DNA of 64,000 nt from RBG-16-66-20 sp036560705 (GCA_036560705.1 DATBQR010000062.1:9059-73058), one strand, 5' to 3'. Positions 17,578 through 26,751 are shown, counted from the stretch's first letter. A program made the numbers and translations. The notes: generated by a model not told the origin, from the letters alone.

Positions 17578-20265
17578 ATGTCCGCCGTTCCGCAGCAACC
17601 CGCGGCCAACGACCCCGACGGCCTTGAAACCCAGGAATGGCTCGACGCGCTCGAATCCGTCCTCGAGCGCGAAGGCGGCGCGCGTGCGCATTACCTGATC
17701 GAGAAGCTCACCGAGAAGGCGCGCACCTCGGGCGTCACCCTGCCGTACAGTCCGTACACACCGTACGTCAACACCATTCCGGCGCACATGGAAGAGCGTT
17801 CCCCCGGCGATCCGGCGCTCGAGGAACGCATCCGTTCCTTCTGCCGCTGGAACGCCATGGTGATGGTGGCGCGCGCCAACAAGAACGACGACGAGCTGGG
17901 CGGCCATATCGCCAGCTTCGCATCCGTGGGCACGCTGTTCGGCGTCGGCCAGAATCATTTCTGGAATGCACCGCACGAAGGCCACGGCGGCGACCTGGTG
18001 TATTTCCAGGGCCATTCCTCACCGGGCATTTACGCGCGCGGCCTGCTCGAAGGCCGCTTCACCGAGGAGCAGCTGCTCGATTTCCGGCGCGAGGTGGACG
18101 GCAAGGGCGTGTCGTCCTACCCGCATCCCTGGCTGATGCCGGACTACTGGCAGTTCCCGACGGTGTCGATGGGTCTGGGGCCGATCCAGGCGATCTACAT
18201 GGCGCGCTACCTCAAGTACCTGCAGGCGCGCGGGCACGCGCAGACGGAGAACCGCAAAGTCTGGGTGTTCTGCGGCGATGGCGAGATGGACGAGCCGGAA
18301 TCGCTGGGCGCGATCGGCATGGCGGCGCGCGAGAAGCTCGATAACCTGATTTTCATCGTCAACTGCAACCTGCAGCGCCTCGATGGGCCGGTGCGCGGCA
18401 ACGGCAAGATCATCCAGGAGCTGGAGGGTGAATTCCGCGGCTCCGGCTGGAACGTCATCAAGCTGATCTGGGGCGGCTACTGGGATGCGCTCCTCGCGCG
18501 CGACAAGGAAGGGCGCCTGCGCAAGATCATGGAGGACGCCGTCGACGGCGAGTACCAGAACTTCAAGGCTAACGACGGCGCTTTCGTGCGCAAGAATTTC
18601 TTCGGCAAGGATCCCAAGGTGCTGGAAATGGTGTCCCGCATGTCGGACGCGGACATCTGGCGGCTGAACCGCGGCGGCCACGACCCGCACAAGATCTACG
18701 CGGCCTACGCGGCGGCGGTGAAGCACAAGGGCCAGCCCACCGTCATTCTCGCCAAGACCATCAAGGGCTACGGCCTCGGCAAGCAGGGCCAGGCGAAGAA
18801 TCCGACCCACCAGCTGAAGAAGGTCGACATTGCCACCATCCGCGAAGTGCGCGACCGCTTCAACGTGCCGATCCCGGACGACCAGCTGGAGAAGCTGCCG
18901 TTCTACGTGCCGCCGGCCGATTCGCCGGAGATGAAATATCTGCACGAGCACCGCAAGGCGCTGGGCGGATTCTTCCCGCAGCGGCGCTCGAAAGCGGAAG
19001 CGGCGCCGGCCGTGCCGCCGCTGTCGTCTCTCGACCAGGTGCTGAAAGGCTCGGGCGAAGGCCGCGAGATCTCGACCACCATGGCGTTCGTGCGCGTCCT
19101 CACCGCGCTGGTGCGCGACAAGGAACTCGGCAAGCGCATCGTGCCGATCGTGCCGGACGAGGCGCGCACCTTCGGCATGGAGGGCATGTTCCGCCAATTG
19201 GGCATCTTCGCGCCCGAGGGCCAGAAGTACGAGCCGGTCGACAAGGACCAGGTGATGTACTACCGCGAGGACAAGCAGGGACAGATTCTCGAGGAAGGCA
19301 TCAACGAGGCGGGCGCGATGTGCTCGTGGATCGCGGCGGCGACCTCGTACAGCCACTCGAACCAGGTCACGGTGCCGTTCTACATTTTCTACTCGATGTT
19401 CGGCATGCAGCGCATCGGCGATCTCGCCTGGGCGGCGGCCGACCAGCGCGCGCGCGGTTTCCTGCTCGGCGCGACCGCGGGGCGCACCACGCTGAACGGC
19501 GAGGGCCTGCAGCACGAGGACGGGCATTCGCACATCCTTTCCTCGGTGATCCCGAACTGCGTTTCCTACGATCCGACCTACGGCTACGAGCTGGCGGTGA
19601 TCATCCACGACGGCCTGCGCCGCATGGTGGGCAACCAGGAGGACGTGTACTACTACATCACCCTGATGAACGAGAACTACGAGCACCCGGCGCTGCCCGA
19701 GGGTGCCGAGCAGGGGATATTGAAGGGGCTTTATTCGCTCAGGGAGTCGAAGGCAAAGGCAAAAGCGCGCGTGCAGATGATGGGCTCGGGCACCATCCTG
19801 CGCGAGGTGATCGCCGCCGCCGAGCTGCTGGAGAAGGATTGGGACGTCGCCGCGGATATCTGGAGCGCGACCAGCTTCACCGAGCTGCGGCGCGACGGCC
19901 TTGCCGCCGAGCGCTGGAACCTGCTGCACCCGGAAGACAAGCCGCGCGTGCCCTACGTAACGCAGTGCCTGGAAAAGCGTGCCGGGCCGGTAGTCGCGGC
20001 AAGCGACTACATCAAGACCTTTGCCGACCAGATCCGCCCGTTCATGCCCAAGGACCGGATCTACAAGGTGCTGGGGACGGACGGCTTCGGCCGTTCGGAC
20101 TCGCGCGCCAAGCTGCGCCACTTCTTCGAGGTCAACCGCTATTTCATCGCCATCGCGGCGCTGAAGGCGCTCGCCGAAACGGGCGAGGGCAAGGCGAAGA
20201 CGGTGGCCGAGGCGATCAGGAAGTACGGCATCGATCCGAACAAGCCGGACCCGACCACCGTATGA
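17578..20265 (+). CDS. aceE: Pyruvate dehydrogenase E1 component (homodimeric)
   Basis: 895 aa. Thiamine-diphosphate enzyme that decarboxylates pyruvate and acetylates the E2 lipoyl arm. A strong GCAGGAGG precedes the ATG. Visible: HFWNAPHEGHGGDLVYFQGHSSPGIYARG near residue 125, the ThDP-binding GDGEMDEPES...NLIFIVNCNLQRLDGPVRGNGK, and ATAGRTTLNGEGLQHEDGHS in the second half. This is the single-chain E1 type of beta- and gammaproteobacteria. First gene of aceE-aceF-lpdA-rpiA; aceF starts 10 bp downstream. Confidence 0.97.
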   Translation: MSAVPQQPAANDPDGLETQEWLDALESVLEREGGARAHYLIEKLTEKARTSGVTLPYSPYTPYVNTIPAHMEERSPGDPALEERIRSFCRWNAMVMVARANKNDDELGGHIASFASVGTLFGVGQNHFWNAPHEGHGGDLVYFQGHSSPGIYARGLLEGRFTEEQLLDFRREVDGKGVSSYPHPWLMPDYWQFPTVSMGLGPIQAIYMARYLKYLQARGHAQTENRKVWVFCGDGEMDEPESLGAIGMAAREKLDNLIFIVNCNLQRLDGPVRGNGKIIQELEGEFRGSGWNVIKLIWGGYWDALLARDKEGRLRKIMEDAVDGEYQNFKANDGAFVRKNFFGKDPKVLEMVSRMSDADIWRLNRGGHDPHKIYAAYAAAVKHKGQPTVILAKTIKGYGLGKQGQAKNPTHQLKKVDIATIREVRDRFNVPIPDDQLEKLPFYVPPADSPEMKYLHEHRKALGGFFPQRRSKAEAAPAVPPLSSLDQVLKGSGEGREISTTMAFVRVLTALVRDKELGKRIVPIVPDEARTFGMEGMFRQLGIFAPEGQKYEPVDKDQVMYYREDKQGQILEEGINEAGAMCSWIAAATSYSHSNQVTVPFYIFYSMFGMQRIGDLAWAAADQRARGFLLGATAGRTTLNGEGLQHEDGHSHILSSVIPNCVSYDPTYGYELAVIIHDGLRRMVGNQEDVYYYITLMNENYEHPALPEGAEQGILKGLYSLRESKAKAKARVQMMGSGTILREVIAAAELLEKDWDVAADIWSATSFTELRRDGLAAERWNLLHPEDKPRVPYVTQCLEKRAGPVVAASDYIKTFADQIRPFMPKDRIYKVLGTDGFGRSDSRAKLRHFFEVNRYFIAIAALKALAETGEGKAKTVAEAIRKYGIDPNKPDPTTV

Positions 20266-20275
20266 AGGACATCGC

Positions 20276-21589
20276 GTGAAGGAAATTCGCGTCCCCGACA
20301 TCGGCGACTTCAAGGAGGTCGAGGTCATCGAGATCCTGGTCAAGCCGGGCGACACGGTCGCCAGGGAGCAGTCGCTGGTGTCGCTGGAGTCGGACAAGGC
20401 GACGATGGAGATTCCGTCGCCCGAGGCGGGCGTGGTGAAGGAGTTGAGGATCAAGGTGGGCGACAAGGTTTCCGAGGGCTCCGTCCTGCTCTCGCTGGAG
20501 CCTGGCGGTCCGGCGCTCGCAGCGGCAGCTGAAAAGCCTGCAGAGAAGAAACCTGAACCGAAGAAGGAAAGTCCTCCCGTCCCTCCCGTTCCTTCCGTCG
20601 TGACGCGCGTCGAGCCGGTGCCTGCGGAGCCGAAAGACGCGGTGACCTCGCTGCCGCATGCCAGCCCGTCCATCCGGAAATTCGCGCGCGAGCTCGGCGT
20701 CGACCTGGGCCGCGTGCAAGGCAGCGGCCCCAAGGGCCGCATCGTCACGGAAGACGTGCAGGCCTACGTGAAAAGCGCGCTGGCCGGCAAGCAGGTAAGC
20801 GCGCCAGCCGCCGCAAGGGGCGGCGCGCTGCCCTTTAACCTCCCGGCCTGGCCCGACGTCGATTTCGCAAAGTTCGGCCCGATCGAATCGAAGCCCCTGT
20901 CGCGCATTCAGAGGCTGTCGGGGCCCTACCTGCACCGCAACTGGGTTTCCATCCCGCACGTCACGCAGTGCGACGATGCGGACATCACCGATCTCGAGGC
21001 CTTCCGCAAGGCGCAGACCGTCGAGACCGAGAAGAAAGGTTTCAAGCTCACGATGCTCGCCTTCATGATCAAGGCCTGCGTCACCGCGCTGCGGCAGTTC
21101 CCGCAGTTCAACGCCTCGCTCGACAAGTCGGGCGAGAACCTGATCGTGAAGAAGTACTTCCACATCGGCGTCGCCGTCGACACGCCGGGCGGCCTCGTGG
21201 TGCCGGTGGTGCGCGATGCGGACCGCAAGGGCGTGTTCGACCTCGCGCGCGAGCTGGCGGAAATTTCCAGGGTCGCCAAGGACGGCAAGCTGAAGGCGGG
21301 CGACATGCAGGGGGGCACTTTCTCGATCTCCAGCCTGGGCGGCATCGGCGGGACCTACTTCACGCCGATCATCAACGCGCCCGAACTGGCCATCCTGGGT
21401 GTTTCACGTTCTTCCTTGAAACCCGTTTATTCGGGCAAGAACGAAAAAGGCGAAGACGTTTTCAAGGCGCGCCTGATCCTGCCGCTGTCATTGTCGTACG
21501 ACCATCGCGTGATCGACGGCGCGGCGGCGGCGCGGTTCACCACCGAGCTCACCAAGATCCTCTCCGACATCCGCCGGACGCTGCTCTAG
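20276..21589 (+). CDS. aceF: Pyruvate dehydrogenase E2, dihydrolipoamide acetyltransferase
   Basis: 437 aa with a GTG start preceded by AAGGA. One N-terminal lipoyl domain (residues ~1-75, lipoyl Lys41 in ESDKATME), a Pro/Glu/Lys/Val linker, a peripheral-subunit-binding domain (~125-165, SPSIRKFARELGVDLGRV), then the catalytic domain ending in SYDHRVIDGAAAARF with active-site His and Asp. Only one lipoyl domain is present here, while a near copy sits at the start of LpdA. lpdA begins on the base after the stop. Confidence 0.96.
   Translation: MKEIRVPDIGDFKEVEVIEILVKPGDTVAREQSLVSLESDKATMEIPSPEAGVVKELRIKVGDKVSEGSVLLSLEPGGPALAAAAEKPAEKKPEPKKESPPVPPVPSVVTRVEPVPAEPKDAVTSLPHASPSIRKFARELGVDLGRVQGSGPKGRIVTEDVQAYVKSALAGKQVSAPAAARGGALPFNLPAWPDVDFAKFGPIESKPLSRIQRLSGPYLHRNWVSIPHVTQCDDADITDLEAFRKAQTVETEKKGFKLTMLAFMIKACVTALRQFPQFNASLDKSGENLIVKKYFHIGVAVDTPGGLVVPVVRDADRKGVFDLARELAEISRVAKDGKLKAGDMQGGTFSISSLGGIGGTYFTPIINAPELAILGVSRSSLKPVYSGKNEKGEDVFKARLILPLSLSYDHRVIDGAAAARFTTELTKILSDIRRTLL
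20282..20505 (+). repeat. Lipoyl-domain coding segment, duplicated at 21605-21830
   Basis: The lipoyl domains of aceF and lpdA are very close in DNA as well as protein (for example CCCGACATCGGCGACTTCAA in both). The likely cause is intra-operon duplication, perhaps kept similar by gene conversion. Confidence 0.7.
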
Positions 21590-23281
21590 ATGGCCGGCAT
21601 CATCGAGGTGAAGGTTCCCGACATCGGCGACTTCAAGGACGTCGAAGTCATCGAGGTGCTGGTGAAGCCCGGCGACACCGTCGCGAAAGAGCAGTCGCTG
21701 GTCTCGCTCGAGTCGGACAAGGCGTCCATGGAGATTCCGTCGCCGCAGGCGGGCGTCGTGAAGGAACTCGTCGTCAAACTGGGCGACAAGGTGTCGCAGG
21801 GTTCGGTTATTTTGAAGCTTGAATCCGGAGAACAAAAAAAGTCTCCGGAACAGAAACCAAAACCTGAAGCAGCCCAGCCCGTACAAAACAGTTCCGGTTT
21901 CGATTGCGACATGCTGGTGCTCGGCTCCGGGCCCGGAGGCTACTCGGCGGCTTTCCGCGCAGCCGACCTCGGATTGAAGACCATCCTCGTCGAGCGCTAC
22001 GCGGTGCTCGGCGGCGTGTGCCTGAACGTCGGCTGCATCCCGTCCAAGGCGCTGCTGCACACGGCGGCGGTCGTGGATGCCGCGAGCGGGCTGGCCGAGC
22101 ACGGCATCGCGTTCGGCGATCCCAAGGTGGACCTCCACAAGCTGCGCGCCTTCAAGGGCAAGGTGGTCGGCAAGCTCACCGGCGGCCTCGCCTCGATGGC
22201 GAAGATGCGGAAAGTGACCGTTGTCCAGGGGGTTGGAAGTTTCACCGGGAAAAATTCCATTCAAGTCGATGGCAAGACCCTCACTTTCGCCAACGCCATC
22301 ATTGCCGCCGGTTCGCAGGCGGCGAAACTGCCGTTCCTCCCCGACGACCCGCGCGTCGTCGATTCGACCGGAGCGCTCGAACTGCGTAGCCTGCCGAAGA
22401 AACTGCTGGTGATCGGCGGCGGCATCATCGGCCTGGAAATGGGCACGGTCTACTCGACGCTGGGCGCGCGCCTGGACGTGGTGGAGATGCTGGACGGCCT
22501 GATGCTCGGCGCCGATCGCGACCTGGTGAGCGTCTGGCAGAAATTCAATGCCCCGCGCTTCGACCGCGTGATGCTGAAGACGAGGACGACGAAGGCCGAG
22601 GCGACGAAGCAGGGAATCAAGGTTTCCTTCGACCAGGGCGAAGCGGGCCTGTACGACATGATCCTCGTATCGGTGGGACGCACTCCAAACGGCAGGAAGA
22701 TCGGCGCAGAGAACGCCGGCGTCGCGGTGAACGAACGGGGTTTCATCCCGGTGGACAAGCAGATGCGCACCAACGTGCCCAACATCTACGCGATCGGTGA
22801 TATCGCGGGCAATCCGATGCTCGCGCACAAGGCGGTGCACGAGGGGCACGTGGCGGCGGAAGCCGCAGCGGGCCAGAAATCCTTCTTCGACGCCCGTGTC
22901 GTGCCGTCCGTGGCCTACACCGATCCCGAGATCGCCTGGGTGGGCCTGACCGAGGACGAAGCGAAGAAGGCGGGCACTAAGGTCGGCGTGGCGAAATTCC
23001 CCTGGGCTGCTTCCGGGCGCGCTATCGCCAACGCACGCGACGAAGGCTTCACCAAGCTGATTTTCGATGTGCAGACGCACCGCATCGTCGGCGGCGGCAT
23101 CGTCGGCACCGGCGCGGGCGACCTGATCAGCGAACTCGCGCTGGCGGTCGAAATGGGCGCCGATGCGACCGACATCGGCAAGACCATCCACCCGCACCCG
23201 ACGCTGAGCGAGTCCGTCGGCATGGCCGCGGAACTCTTCGAAGGCGTCTGCACCGACCTGCCGCCACAAAGGAAGAAATGA
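21590..23281 (+). CDS. lpdA: Dihydrolipoamide dehydrogenase with N-terminal lipoyl domain
   Basis: 563 aa E3 of the pyruvate dehydrogenase complex. Residues ~1-78 form a lipoyl domain (Lys44 in ESDKASME), followed by a Lys/Pro/Gln linker. The flavoprotein proper starts near 105: FAD motif VLGSGPGGYSAAFRAADLG, redox-active disulfide GGVCLNVGCIPSK (Cys144, Cys149), NAD motif VIGGGIIGLEMG, and C-terminal HPHPTLSESV with the catalytic His. Lipoylated E3 proteins are known in betaproteobacteria and some others. The linker (21810-21900) has AT-rich codons. Overlaps rpiA by 4 bp. Confidence 0.96.
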   Translation: MAGIIEVKVPDIGDFKDVEVIEVLVKPGDTVAKEQSLVSLESDKASMEIPSPQAGVVKELVVKLGDKVSQGSVILKLESGEQKKSPEQKPKPEAAQPVQNSSGFDCDMLVLGSGPGGYSAAFRAADLGLKTILVERYAVLGGVCLNVGCIPSKALLHTAAVVDAASGLAEHGIAFGDPKVDLHKLRAFKGKVVGKLTGGLASMAKMRKVTVVQGVGSFTGKNSIQVDGKTLTFANAIIAAGSQAAKLPFLPDDPRVVDSTGALELRSLPKKLLVIGGGIIGLEMGTVYSTLGARLDVVEMLDGLMLGADRDLVSVWQKFNAPRFDRVMLKTRTTKAEATKQGIKVSFDQGEAGLYDMILVSVGRTPNGRKIGAENAGVAVNERGFIPVDKQMRTNVPNIYAIGDIAGNPMLAHKAVHEGHVAAEAAAGQKSFFDARVVPSVAYTDPEIAWVGLTEDEAKKAGTKVGVAKFPWAASGRAIANARDEGFTKLIFDVQTHRIVGGGIVGTGAGDLISELALAVEMGADATDIGKTIHPHPTLSESVGMAAELFEGVCTDLPPQRKK

Positions 23282-23940
23282 CCCAGGACGAGCTGAAGAA
23301 GCAGGTTGCCGAGGCCGCGCTCAAGTACGTGGTCGAGGATGCCGTGGTCGGTGTCGGCTCCGGGTCCACTGTTTTTTTATTCATAGAATTTTTATCCAGA
23401 ATAAAAAACAAAATAGAAGGCGCAGTGGCGGCTTCGGAAGCGAGCGCGGAACGCCTGAAAAAACACGGCATTCGCGTGCTGGACCTGAACAGCGTGAACG
23501 AGCTGCCGGTCTACGTGGACGGCGCGGACGAGATCACCGAGCACCTGCACATGATCAAGGGCGGCGGCGGCGCGCTGACGCGCGAGAAGATCGTCGCCGC
23601 GGTGGCGAAGAGCTTCGTCTGCATCTGCGATTCATCCAAGCTGGTGCCGGTGCTCGGCAAGTTTCCGCTGCCGCTGGAGGTGATCCCGATGGCGCGCAGC
23701 CACGTCGGGCGCGAGATGCTCCGGCGCAAGGCGCAGCCGGTGCTGCGCGAGAACTTCAAGACCGACAACGGCAACCTGATCCTCGATTGCCACGGCCTGA
23801 CGATCATGGACCCGCCGGCGCTCGAGGCGGAACTGAACAATGTTTCCGGCATCGTGACCAACGGCCTGTTCGCGCGGCGCGGCGCGGATGTGCTGCTGTT
23901 GGGAACGCCCGAGGGCGTGAAGACCTACAAGAAGAAATAA
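23278..23940 (+). CDS. rpiA: Ribose-5-phosphate isomerase A
   Basis: 220 aa. Interconverts ribose-5-phosphate and ribulose-5-phosphate. Motifs: GVGSGSTV phosphate loop, YVDGADEI with catalytic Asp, KGGGGALTREKI, and the late PLEVIPMA. ATGA overlap with lpdA, an unusual partner for a pentose-phosphate gene. Codons for residues ~31-45 (23371-23425) are strikingly AT-rich, with TTA, ATA and AGA, unlike the flanks; the protein still fits the family there, so this is a synonymous shift rather than a frameshift. Confidence 0.96.
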   Translation: MTQDELKKQVAEAALKYVVEDAVVGVGSGSTVFLFIEFLSRIKNKIEGAVAASEASAERLKKHGIRVLDLNSVNELPVYVDGADEITEHLHMIKGGGGALTREKIVAAVAKSFVCICDSSKLVPVLGKFPLPLEVIPMARSHVGREMLRRKAQPVLRENFKTDNGNLILDCHGLTIMDPPALEAELNNVSGIVTNGLFARRGADVLLLGTPEGVKTYKKK

Positions 23941-23944
23941 AAAC

Positions 23945-23962
23945 CGGGGTCAGAGCCCGATT
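23945..23962. repeat. Single copy of a GGGGTCAGAGCCC-type repeat
   Basis: CGGGGTCAGAGCCCGATT, identical over 18 nt to one arm of the long inverted repeat at 52408-52474. It lies in the 24-bp gap between convergent rpiA and yggX. Confidence 0.6.
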
Positions 23963-23964
23963 CG

Positions 23965-24237
23965 CTATTCCTTGGGCGGCACGTAACCCTGCGCCACGTC
24001 GGCGCCGTCGCCGAAGAAATGTTTTTCCATCTGCTCGACCAGGTATTTGCGGGCTTTCGCGTCTGCGAGGTTGAGCCGGTTCTCGTTCACCAGCATGGTC
24101 TGGTGCTTGAGCCACGCGGCCCAGGCCTCCTTCGAGACATTGTCGTAGATGCGCTTGCCGAGTTCGCCCGGATAGGTCGGGCGATCGAGCCCCTCCGCCT
24201 CGCGGCCGAGCTTGACGCACTTCACCATTCTTGCCAT
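23965..24237 (-). CDS. yggX: Fe(II)-trafficking / oxidative damage protection protein YggX
   Basis: 90 aa, standard length, starting at MARMVKCVKLGREAEGLD. Small cytoplasmic protein linked to iron handling and protection of Fe-S clusters. The family block YPGELGKRIYDNVSKEAWAAWLKHQTMLVNE is intact. The start at 24237 is fixed by family length; an earlier in-frame start would run into argA. It follows argA by 14 bp, an arrangement common in betaproteobacteria. Confidence 0.93.
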   Translation of the reverse strand: MARMVKCVKLGREAEGLDRPTYPGELGKRIYDNVSKEAWAAWLKHQTMLVNENRLNLADAKARKYLVEQMEKHFFGDGADVAQGYVPPKE

Positions 24238-24251
24238 GGGGGGATCGGTAC

Positions 24252-25580
24252 CTACAGTCGCTTCAAAAAGATTTTCGAACCGCGCTTCCAATTATAGAGG
24301 GCCTGGCGCTTCTCCGGCAGCACCTCGACCCCCGCTTCCTTGAAACCCTGGCTGAGGAACCAGTGCTGGGCGCGCGTGGTGAGGGCGAACAGGCGCCGGA
24401 TCTTCATCTCCTTGGCGCGCGCCTCGCAGGCATGCAGGAGGCGCTCGCCGTAGCCGGCGTCGCGGGTCTCGGGCGCCACCGCGAGGCAGGCGAGCTCGGC
24501 GCTGCGCTCCCCCCCGGACGGGTAGAGCGCGGCGCACGCGAGGATCGTGCCGTCGTGCTCGATCACCTCGAAGTTGACGATTTCCTGCTCGAGCCGTTCG
24601 CGGCCGCGCTTGACCAGCGTGCCGTCGGCCTCGAGCGGTTCGATCAGCGCGAGTATCCCGCCGACGTCCTCGATCTTCGCCGGGCGCAGGCGTTCGACCG
24701 GGTCGGCGGTGATCATGGTGCCGACGCCCGAATGGGTGAACAGTTCCAGCAGCGTCGCGCCGTCGGCGCGGCGCGAGACCAGGTGCGCGCGTCCGACGCT
24801 GGCGCGCACCGCACGCAGCGCATATTCGATCGCCCGCCTGGTGGGCGCAGAAAGCCCGCCTTTTCCGTCCTTCTTCAGCAGCGCCTCCGCTTCGCGCGCG
24901 GTGAGCTCGGAGACGATCTGCCCGCGGCGGCCGGTCGGCAGCTGGTCCACGTAGAGCAGCAGCTTGTCGGCTTTCAGCGCGCGCGCGACGGCCTCGGCGA
25001 CGTCTTCCCAGGACAGGTTGAATACCTCGCCCGTGGGGGAATAGCCTATGTGCGGCACCAGCACCACCTCGTTGTCCTCCAGGCGCCGCGCGATGGCGAC
25101 GGCGTCGACCTTGCGCACGGCGCCGGTGAACTGGAAATCCACCCCGTCCACCACGCCGATCGGCTTGGCGGCGATGTAGTTGCCCGAAGCGACGCGGATC
25201 TGCGCGCCCGCCATCGGCGAATTGGGCAGGCCCTGCGAGAGCAGCGCCTCGATCTCGACGCGCAGGACGCCAGCCGCGTGCTTGACCGCGACCAGCGACT
25301 GCGCGTCGGTAATGCGCAGCCCCTTCGCGTAGCGCGAGCGGAGCCGTTTGGCGCGCAGCTCGGCCTCGATCTGTGGGCGCGCCCCGTGCACCAGGACCAG
25401 CCGGATGCCGATAGCGGCGAGCAGGTTGAGGTCGTGCAGGAACTTGACGAAGCGCCCGCGCTCGGCGACCAGTTCGCCGCCGAAGCCGATGACGAAGGTG
25501 CGGCCGCGGAAGGCGTGCACGTAGGGCGCCGCCTGGCGGAACCAGCGGACGAAGGCTTCGGGATGCGGCAGCGTGCTCAT
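24252..25580 (-). CDS. argA: N-acetylglutamate synthase
   Basis: 442 aa. First enzyme of arginine synthesis, acetylating glutamate from acetyl-CoA. An N-terminal amino-acid-kinase-like domain (~1-290; RTFVIGFGGELV, LVHGARPQIE) binds arginine for feedback control in this family, and a C-terminal GNAT domain (~295-442; IEHDGTILACAALYP, LACLAVAPETRDAGYGERLL) carries the acetyltransferase. Lies between rsmE (15 bp upstream) and yggX, at the end of a long minus-strand run. Confidence 0.94.
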   Translation of the reverse strand: MSTLPHPEAFVRWFRQAAPYVHAFRGRTFVIGFGGELVAERGRFVKFLHDLNLLAAIGIRLVLVHGARPQIEAELRAKRLRSRYAKGLRITDAQSLVAVKHAAGVLRVEIEALLSQGLPNSPMAGAQIRVASGNYIAAKPIGVVDGVDFQFTGAVRKVDAVAIARRLEDNEVVLVPHIGYSPTGEVFNLSWEDVAEAVARALKADKLLLYVDQLPTGRRGQIVSELTAREAEALLKKDGKGGLSAPTRRAIEYALRAVRASVGRAHLVSRRADGATLLELFTHSGVGTMITADPVERLRPAKIEDVGGILALIEPLEADGTLVKRGRERLEQEIVNFEVIEHDGTILACAALYPSGGERSAELACLAVAPETRDAGYGERLLHACEARAKEMKIRRLFALTTRAQHWFLSQGFKEAGVEVLPEKRQALYNWKRGSKIFLKRL

Positions 25581-25595
25581 GGGGTCGCTACGTTA

Positions 25596-26330
25596 CTAGA
25601 AATCCCCCGCCAGCGCGTTCAGGGCGGCGAGCGCCGCCAGGGCCGCGGTCTCGGTGCGCAGGATTCTTGCGCCGAGCCGCACCGGCACGAAGCCCGCGCG
25701 CTCGAGCAGCCGTTCTTCCTCCGCGCTGAATCCGGCTTCCGGGCCGACCGCCAGCGCGGCGGGCCCCTTCGCCAGGCCCGCCAGCGCCTGCGCGCCGGCC
25801 GGCGACAGCAGGATTTTCGAAACGCCTGCGGGCGCCTTGTAGCGATCCAGCGGCACGGGTTCGGCGATGTCCGGGATGCGGTTCCTGCCGCATTGTTCGC
25901 AGGCGGCGATCGCGACGCGCTTCCAGTGGGCGAGTTTTTTTGCTTCGCGCTCGGCGCTCAGCCGGACCACCGACTTCACCGTCAGCAGCGGCTGGATCCC
26001 CGCGACGCCGAGCTCGATTGCCTTCTGGATGGTGAAATCCATCTTCTCGCCGGAGGAGACGGCCTGCACCAGCGTCACGGCGAGAGAAGATTCGCGCTCG
26101 ATGTCGCGCCACTCGCCGATCTCGGCCACTACGTGGCCGCGGCCGGGCATGGACAGCCGGGCTTCGTATTCGCCGCCGCGGCCGTCGAACAGCACCGCCG
26201 CATCTCCTTCGCGCAGCCGCAGCACCCGGGCGGCGTGATGCGCCGCGTTCTCCGGCAGCGCGAGCCTCGTCTGCGCTTTGAGATCCGCGTCGACGAACAG
26301 GCGCGGCACGCGTCCCTGGCGATCCTTCAT
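25596..26330 (-). CDS. rsmE: 16S rRNA m3U1498 methyltransferase RsmE
   Basis: 244 aa SPOUT-class enzyme that methylates U1498 of 16S rRNA. N-terminal PUA-like domain (RLFVDADL...HHAARVLRLREGD) and C-terminal trefoil-knot domain with LVQAVSSGEKMDFTIQKAIELGV, EQCGRNRIP and the AdoMet-binding AVGPEAGFSAEEE. Residues and length match the family. Downstream of the DUF4189 gene by 13 bp and upstream of argA; probably transcribed with them. Confidence 0.95.
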   Translation of the reverse strand: MKDRQGRVPRLFVDADLKAQTRLALPENAAHHAARVLRLREGDAAVLFDGRGGEYEARLSMPGRGHVVAEIGEWRDIERESSLAVTLVQAVSSGEKMDFTIQKAIELGVAGIQPLLTVKSVVRLSAEREAKKLAHWKRVAIAACEQCGRNRIPDIAEPVPLDRYKAPAGVSKILLSPAGAQALAGLAKGPAALAVGPEAGFSAEEERLLERAGFVPVRLGARILRTETAALAALAALNALAGDF

Positions 26331-26343
26331 GTCCGGAGCGCGC

Positions 26344-26751
26344 CTAGCGCGTACAGGCCCAGGCGACGACTTCGCAGCTTGCGCCGTGGTTCAGCGCGCT
26401 GCAGCGCTTCAGCGTCTTGGTCTCCGCCTCGGCGCGTGTCGCGCCGGAAGACACCGCGGGAACCTTCGGCCCGTCGGCCAGCGCCGCGCAGCCGTTCCTG
26501 AATTTCTGCACCACCTCGCACTCCCGGTTGCCGCACTGCTTCAGCGCTTCGACGCTCGCGTCGCGCGCACGCACCATGTCGTAGCTGACGCCCCAGGACT
26601 TGCTCGCGCGGTGGTAGGCGATGGCACCGAACCGGTTCGGCACGGCCGAATGCTTGGCCGCGGGAGCGGCAAGCGCCGCCGGAACGGCGAGCAGCGCGGC
26701 GAGCAGCAGCCCGGCCGCCCGCGGGATCACATCGTGGCGCCGAGCACCCAT
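26344..26751 (-). CDS. DUF4189 domain secreted protein
   Basis: 135 aa from the ATG at 26751, which gives a basic n-region (MGARRHDVIPR) and a signal peptide through about residue 29 (ALAAPAA). A GTG at 26730 (GTGA overlap with the upstream stop) is an alternative. The mature part matches DUF4189: FGAIAYHRASKSWGVSYDMVRARDASVEAL, then cysteine pairs CGNREC, a GC near the middle and SALNHGASCEVVAWAC. Probably periplasmic and disulfide-bonded; function unknown. It overlaps the UxaA-family gene by 25 bp and is out of place in a catabolic operon. Confidence 0.75.
   Translation of the reverse strand: MGARRHDVIPRAAGLLLAALLAVPAALAAPAAKHSAVPNRFGAIAYHRASKSWGVSYDMVRARDASVEALKQCGNRECEVVQKFRNGCAALADGPKVPAVSSGATRAEAETKTLKRCSALNHGASCEVVAWACTR

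Noticed and set aside
18019..20748. A 909-codon open frame on the minus strand over aceE and aceF
   Set aside because: Antisense shadow of aceE; composition is biased and there is no motif or start signal.
24291..24296. TATAAT on the minus strand inside the 3' end of argA, a possible internal yggX promoter
   Set aside because: No -35 at the right distance and the bases are within coding sequence; yggX is adequately explained as part of the argA transcript.
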